From positions 558,001-622,000 of the forward strand of contig CAVURM010000001.1 in NCBI GenBank assembly GCA_963743875.1: a stretch of DNA of 64,000 bases, given 5' to 3'. This DNA comes from RHKX01 sp963743875. Lineage in GTDB: Bacteria; Actinomycetota; Thermoleophilia; Solirubrobacterales; 70-9. Below are positions 60,765 through 64,000 of the stretch, one piece after another. The stretch's first letter is position 1; every line of letters begins with the position of its first letter. The notes beneath the pieces are model-generated. The model was not told where the DNA came from and ran no database searches. It saw nothing but the letters and a program-made list of their open reading frames with translations. Made by a program: the position numbers and the translations under genes.

Positions 60765-61210
60765 AGCTCGAGCTCGCGGACGAGGACCTCGAGCCCCTCG
60801 CGGTATCCGCCGAGCCCCTTGCCGGAGATCTTCGCCGCCACGAGTCCGTCGAATACCGAGACCGACCGCCAGTCCTCGCGGCCCTCCACGTCGCTGATGT
60901 GCACCTCGACGGCTGGCTTGCCGGCGACGTCGAGGGCGTCGCGAATCGCCCAGGAGTAGTGGGTCCAGGCGCCGGCGTTGATCAGCACGGCGTCGGCGGT
61001 CTCGGGAAGGCGGTGCAGGTACTCGCAGAACTCGCCCTCGTGATTGGTCTGAAAGAAGGAGATCTCCAGTCCGAGCTCACGCCCGAACTCGTGGATCCGG
61101 TACTCGAGTTCGCCCAGCGTCTCGGTGCCGTAGACGGCCGGATCCCGGCGGCCGAGCGTGTCGAGGTTGACGCCGTGCATGACGGCCACCCTGTTGTGTG
61201 CGCCACTCAA
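60761..61210 (-). CDS. aroQ: 3-dehydroquinate dehydratase, type II
   Basis: 149 residues. Third step of the shikimate pathway. Seen: MHGVNLDTLGRRDPAVYGTE with the active-site Tyr and Arg, FFQTNHEGEFCEYLHRL, VLINAGAWTHYSWAIRDALD with the catalytic His side, and VEVHISDVEGREDWRS. Length is normal for the dodecameric type II enzyme. Start TTG 61210 overlaps the TGA of aroKB (TTGA), and its own stop overlaps the start of the peptidase gene in the same way. Confidence 0.93.
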   Translation of the reverse strand: MSGAHNRVAVMHGVNLDTLGRRDPAVYGTETLGELEYRIHEFGRELGLEISFFQTNHEGEFCEYLHRLPETADAVLINAGAWTHYSWAIRDALDVAGKPAVEVHISDVEGREDWRSVSVFDGLVAAKISGKGLGGYREGLEVLVRELEL

Positions 61211-62772
61211 CTGCTTCGAAGTTCCTCCACGGCACGGCGCAGGCTATCGGCATCGACGGTGCGCCCGAACTCGACCCGCCCGGGCTCTTCGATCAGGACG
61301 AAGCCGATGCCGCCTGCCGTCCGCTTCTTGTCCCGCCCGACCGCGTCGATAACCGCTCCGACGTCGACCGCCGGATCGAGCTTCACCGGCAGTCCGGCTC
61401 GCAGCAGCAGCTCCCCGACCTCGTCGCGCAGCTCGTCGGCTCCAGACAGCTGGAGTGTCGCCATCAGCCCGATCGCGATCGCCTCGCCGTGGCGGTAACG
61501 CGTATATCCGCTCGCCGCCTCGATCCCATGACCGACCGTGTGACCGAGGTTGAGCACGGCCCGCAGGCCGGATTCGCGCTCGTCGGCGGCGACGATGTCG
61601 AGCTTGGCGGCGGCGCATTCGAACACGAAGGAGCCGGCGACCTCCGGGTTGAGGTGGTCGAGCGCGCGCACCCTCTCCCAGAGCGGTCCGCCCGCGATCA
61701 GCGCCGTCTTCACGACCTCGGCGAACCCGGCCGAGAGCTCGGCCTCGGGCAGCGTCCGCAGCGCCGCGGGGTCGGTCAGCACGGCGGCGGGTTGATGGAA
61801 GGCACCGACGTAGTTCTTCCCCTCGGGGAGATCGACGCCGGTCTTCCCCCCGTAGGCGGAGTCCACCTGGGCCACGAGCGTGGTCGGGACCTGAACAACC
61901 GGGATGCCGCGCTGGTAGACGGCCGCGCAGAAACCGACGATGTCGCCGGCCACGCCGCCCCCGAACGCAAGCAACGAGTCCTCCCGGCGAACCCCGGCCC
62001 CGGCGAGTTCGGCCAGCAGTTCCTCGGCGGCCCCGAGGCTCTTGGCGTCCTCCCCACCCTGGACGCCGATCGGCACCGATCCCTCAATCTCTGGCAGGAG
62101 CTCACCGACCGCGGCAAATGCATCGCGATCGGCGAGGCCGAACAGGCGCGCACCCGGCCGCAGCGCCGGATCGACGCGGTCCAGGAGCCTGGTCGCACCG
62201 GGGCCGATCAGCGCCGGGTAGTCGCCCGATGAGGTGGGTGCCCAGTACATCCGGACCGCGGGTGCCGACCGCAGCAGGTCGAGCCACGGAGCGGCGGCCG
62301 CGCCGGTCCGCTCGCCGCCGGTGGGCAGCAGGACCCGACCGCACGCCTCATACAGCGGCCGACGGGCTCCGTAACGTCGACGGAAGGCATCGCGATCGCG
62401 GGCGAGCGGCCTGTCGGTTCCCGAGCACCGCTCCCAGGCGACCTCCTCCTCCACCTGACACCAGGCGGTCACGTGACCGGCAAGGGCCGCTCGCACCCGC
62501 TCGCTCTCGACCGCACCACCACCGACCGCGACGACGACGCCCGGTCGCTCGAGCGCCCCGAGAACGACCCGCTCCTCGAGCTCCCTGAACCTGGCCTCCC
62601 CCTCGTCACGGAAGAATGCGGCGATCGACCCTCCCGGGATCTGCTCGGCGATCAGATGGTCGGTGTCGACGTACTCCACCCCGAGAACGTGCCCCGCCGC
62701 GCGAGCAGCCGCAGACTTGCCGGCACCCATGAAGCCGATGAAGACGATGGACGGGGTGGCCGAGTCGGGCAT
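61207..62772 (-). CDS. aroKB: fused shikimate kinase / 3-dehydroquinate synthase
   Basis: 521 residues. Residues 1-170 are shikimate kinase: P-loop FIGFMGAGKSAAARAAGHVL, DTDHLIAEQIPGGSIAAFFR, VVAVGGGAVESERVRAALAG and RPLARDRDAFRRRYGARRPL. Residues about 185-521 are dehydroquinate synthase: GGEDAKSLGAAEELLAELAG, LLAFGGGVAGDIVGFCAAVY, VPTTLVAQVDSAYGGKTGVD and VLNLGHTVGHGIEAASGYTR with zinc ligands. In most bacteria these are two adjacent genes. ATG 62772 starts the kinase. The stop is shared with the start of aroQ. Both domains look complete. Confidence 0.93.
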   Translation of the reverse strand: MPDSATPSIVFIGFMGAGKSAAARAAGHVLGVEYVDTDHLIAEQIPGGSIAAFFRDEGEARFRELEERVVLGALERPGVVVAVGGGAVESERVRAALAGHVTAWCQVEEEVAWERCSGTDRPLARDRDAFRRRYGARRPLYEACGRVLLPTGGERTGAAAAPWLDLLRSAPAVRMYWAPTSSGDYPALIGPGATRLLDRVDPALRPGARLFGLADRDAFAAVGELLPEIEGSVPIGVQGGEDAKSLGAAEELLAELAGAGVRREDSLLAFGGGVAGDIVGFCAAVYQRGIPVVQVPTTLVAQVDSAYGGKTGVDLPEGKNYVGAFHQPAAVLTDPAALRTLPEAELSAGFAEVVKTALIAGGPLWERVRALDHLNPEVAGSFVFECAAAKLDIVAADERESGLRAVLNLGHTVGHGIEAASGYTRYRHGEAIAIGLMATLQLSGADELRDEVGELLLRAGLPVKLDPAVDVGAVIDAVGRDKKRTAGGIGFVLIEEPGRVEFGRTVDADSLRRAVEELRSS

Positions 62773-62943
62773 CGGGCAAGTATGGCGTCTATCGGCCGGC
62801 ATTCGCGGGCGAAAGCGCCAGACCGCGGGTCCTGCCGAGGGGTGGATCGCACCGCTCGCTGACGCTCGGGTGTCGACCCACGCCCGCGCCACCCGCGGAT
62901 GGGGATTCCACGAGGACGAACCCCCGAGGTGCCGGTAAAGGGT

Positions 62944-62994
62944 GGACGTGGGTCTTCCTGAGCTCCCCAGGGGAGCTCAAAACGACCCACGTCC
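62944..62994. terminator. nested inverted repeats
   Basis: Outer arms GGACGTGGGTC (62944-62954) and GACCCACGTCC (62984-62994), inner arms TGAGCTCCCC (62959-62968) and GGGGAGCTCA (62970-62979), with four mismatched bases between on each side. The whole can fold as one extended hairpin. A terminator, attenuator or protein site between aroC and aroKB is possible. Confidence 0.55.
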
Positions 62995-63086
62995 CAACAA
63001 AGCCCCTCGGCAGGCGGGTGAACGGAGGCCGACCTGCCAAATCCTCCCTTACCCAGCCAAACCGACTCTCACCGGCCGGCGAGTCT

Positions 63087-63142
63087 CTCGGCAGGCCACA
63101 CCCACCTCCAACTCCCCTCGGCAGGCCACGCCCACCTCCAAC
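63087..63142. repeat. tandem repeat, two units of 30 bases
   Basis: CTCGGCAGGCCAC(A/G)CCCACC then TCCAAC at 63087-63112 and again at 63117-63142 differ at one base. A third partial unit, CTCGGCAGGC, is at 63006-63015. The repeats end two bases before the aroC stop codon. Confidence 0.85.
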
Positions 63143-63143
63143 C

Positions 63144-64000
63144 CTAACCCTCGATCCGCCCCCGGTATGCCTCGATCGCCGCCCTCACGTCGTCGATGTG
63201 GTCACCGCCGAACTTCTCGCGATAGGCGCCAGCTAGGGTCAGGGCCAGCATCGCCTCACCGACGACGCCGGCGGCGGGGACGACGGTTGAGTCGGTCCGC
63301 TCCTTGTGAGCCGCCTGCGGCTCCTTGGTGTGCACATCGACCGAGCGCAGCGGCTTGGTCAGGGTGGAAATCGGCTTGATCGCCACCTGGGCAATCAGAG
63401 TCTCACCGTTGGTCATGCCGCCCTCGATCCCGCCGGCGCGGTTCGTCTCCCGGTAGAAGCCCCGCTCGGGGGAATGGAAGATCTCGTCGTGAGCCTCGGA
63501 GCCGGGGCTCGCCGCAACCTCCCAGGCGGGGCCGATGCTGACTCCCTTGACCGACTGGATCGACATCATCGCCTGGGCGATCCTGCCGTCGAGCTTCTCA
63601 TCCCAGGAGACGTAGGACCCGAGGCCGGGAACCAGGCCCCAGGCGCGAACCTCGAAGGTGCCGCCGAGGCTCTCGTTCTCCTTGCGCAGACGGTTGATCT
63701 CCTCGATCATGGCCGCCGACGAGGCCGGATCGAGACAGCGGACCGGGTCGTCGTCGACGCCGTCGAAGTCGGCCGGTTCGAGGCCCTCCGGCGCCGGGGC
63801 GCTCACACCCGCGACACGGGTCACGTGGCTTCTGATCGTCACCCCCAGGGCTCCGAGGAACTGGCGCGCGAGGCCGCCTGCGGCGACGCGGGCTGCCGTC
63901 TCGCGTGCGCTCGCCCGCTCGAGCACGTTGCGAGCATCCTCGAACCCGTACTTGAGCAGGCCCGGCAGGTCGGCGTGGCCCGGTCGCGGCAGGTGAACCT
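63144..64000 (-). CDS. aroC: chorismate synthase, C-terminal part
   Basis: About 286 residues are visible; the N-terminus lies beyond the right edge. Last step of the shikimate pathway, with reduced FMN. Seen from the right edge: PRPGHADLPGLLKYGFEDAR, then ERASARETAARVAAGGLARQ, both diagnostic, AWEVAASPGSEAHDEI, RAGGIEGGMTNGETLIAQVA and KPISTLTKPLRSVDVHTKEP, and the end DVRAAIEAYRGRIEG. No frame break. It is the first gene of the aro run, with aroKB following after a 371-base gap. Confidence 0.95.
   Translation of the reverse strand, partial: VHLPRPGHADLPGLLKYGFEDARNVLERASARETAARVAAGGLARQFLGALGVTIRSHVTRVAGVSAPAPEGLEPADFDGVDDDPVRCLDPASSAAMIEEINRLRKENESLGGTFEVRAWGLVPGLGSYVSWDEKLDGRIAQAMMSIQSVKGVSIGPAWEVAASPGSEAHDEIFHSPERGFYRETNRAGGIEGGMTNGETLIAQVAIKPISTLTKPLRSVDVHTKEPQAAHKERTDSTVVPAAGVVGEAMLALTLAGAYREKFGGDHIDDVRAAIEAYRGRIEG

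Larger units (their letters stand above)
62773..63143. other. 371-base intergenic region between aroC and aroKB
   Basis: It contains a long nested inverted repeat (62944-62994) and a 30-base-period tandem repeat (63087-63142). No believable gene. Its content separates two genes that are usually adjacent in shikimate operons. Confidence 0.5.

Noticed and set aside
63003..63142. Possible CRISPR-like array from repeated CTCGGCAGGC units
   Set aside because: Only two full units, no spacers of even length, and no cas genes; it is a short tandem repeat.

Overview
This window is high-GC bacterial chromosome, most likely from a Thermoleophilia / Solirubrobacterales-type actinobacterium. The lineage call rests on three things. 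The housekeeping order tlyA-nadK-recN-steA-(MctB-like)-(MraY-like)-pyrG is actinobacterial, and so is aroC-aroKB-aroQ-peptidase-efp-nusB. Secreted proteins with the N-terminal pattern YANVMATVAVFIAIGGGAYA are frequent in Solirubrobacterales. Families such as DUF4333, DUF3089, the GAP/Sap transporters and SteA are typical of the phylum. The lineage call is inference; there is no rRNA in the window.

Region 1-12.1 kb is accessory and environment-facing: a ZIP metal transporter, a NarL-type response regulator, an alpha/beta hydrolase, two GNAT acetyltransferases, a VOC protein, a secreted M1 metallopeptidase, DUF805 and DUF3089 proteins, a cupin, a RibD-like reductase and a methyltransferase. Many of these are broken by single-base frameshifts, often at short G/C runs. 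This suggests base-calling or assembly error, although decay is possible.

Region 12.28-20.3 kb is a decayed integration hotspot at a tRNA gene with anticodon CAU. One intact tRNA (19165-19238) is accompanied by three remnants of its 3' half, each 42 bases long (two identical, one diverged), and one remnant of its 5' half. A broken tyrosine integrase lies beside it. Between the remnants lie a GNAT enzyme, two secreted proteins of the lineage-specific type, lipoproteins, an atypical MsrA, a HEPN-like defence-gene tail and a second, diverged 3' end of dxs.

Region 20.4-31.6 kb has a second ZIP transporter with a DtxR-like operator at its start, an acyl-CoA carboxyltransferase, small membrane proteins, a membrane GGDEF/HD-GYP cyclic-di-GMP enzyme, a thioredoxin-like lipoprotein, an SDR, a glycosyltransferase, tRNA-Asn and a multiply frameshifted HNH endonuclease gene.

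Region 31.7-64 kb is almost entirely on the minus strand. It opens (in coordinate order) with a translationally coupled cluster of a DUF6421-like protein, an SDR and a threonine-aldolase-like PLP enzyme. Then come dnaG, dgt, recO, mutM, xerD, DUF3866, an M20 peptidase, pyrG, an MraY-like transferase, an MctB-like protein, steA, recN, nadK and tlyA. After one plus-strand secreted-protein gene come dxs, a prenyl synthase, an XseB-like protein, nusB, efp, an MFS transporter, an SDR, an M24 peptidase, aroQ, a fused aroK-aroB and the C-terminal part of aroC. Together these supply isoprenoid precursors, chorismate, CTP, DNA repair and replication initiation. Several genes are coupled by overlapping stop and start codons (GTGA and TTGA).
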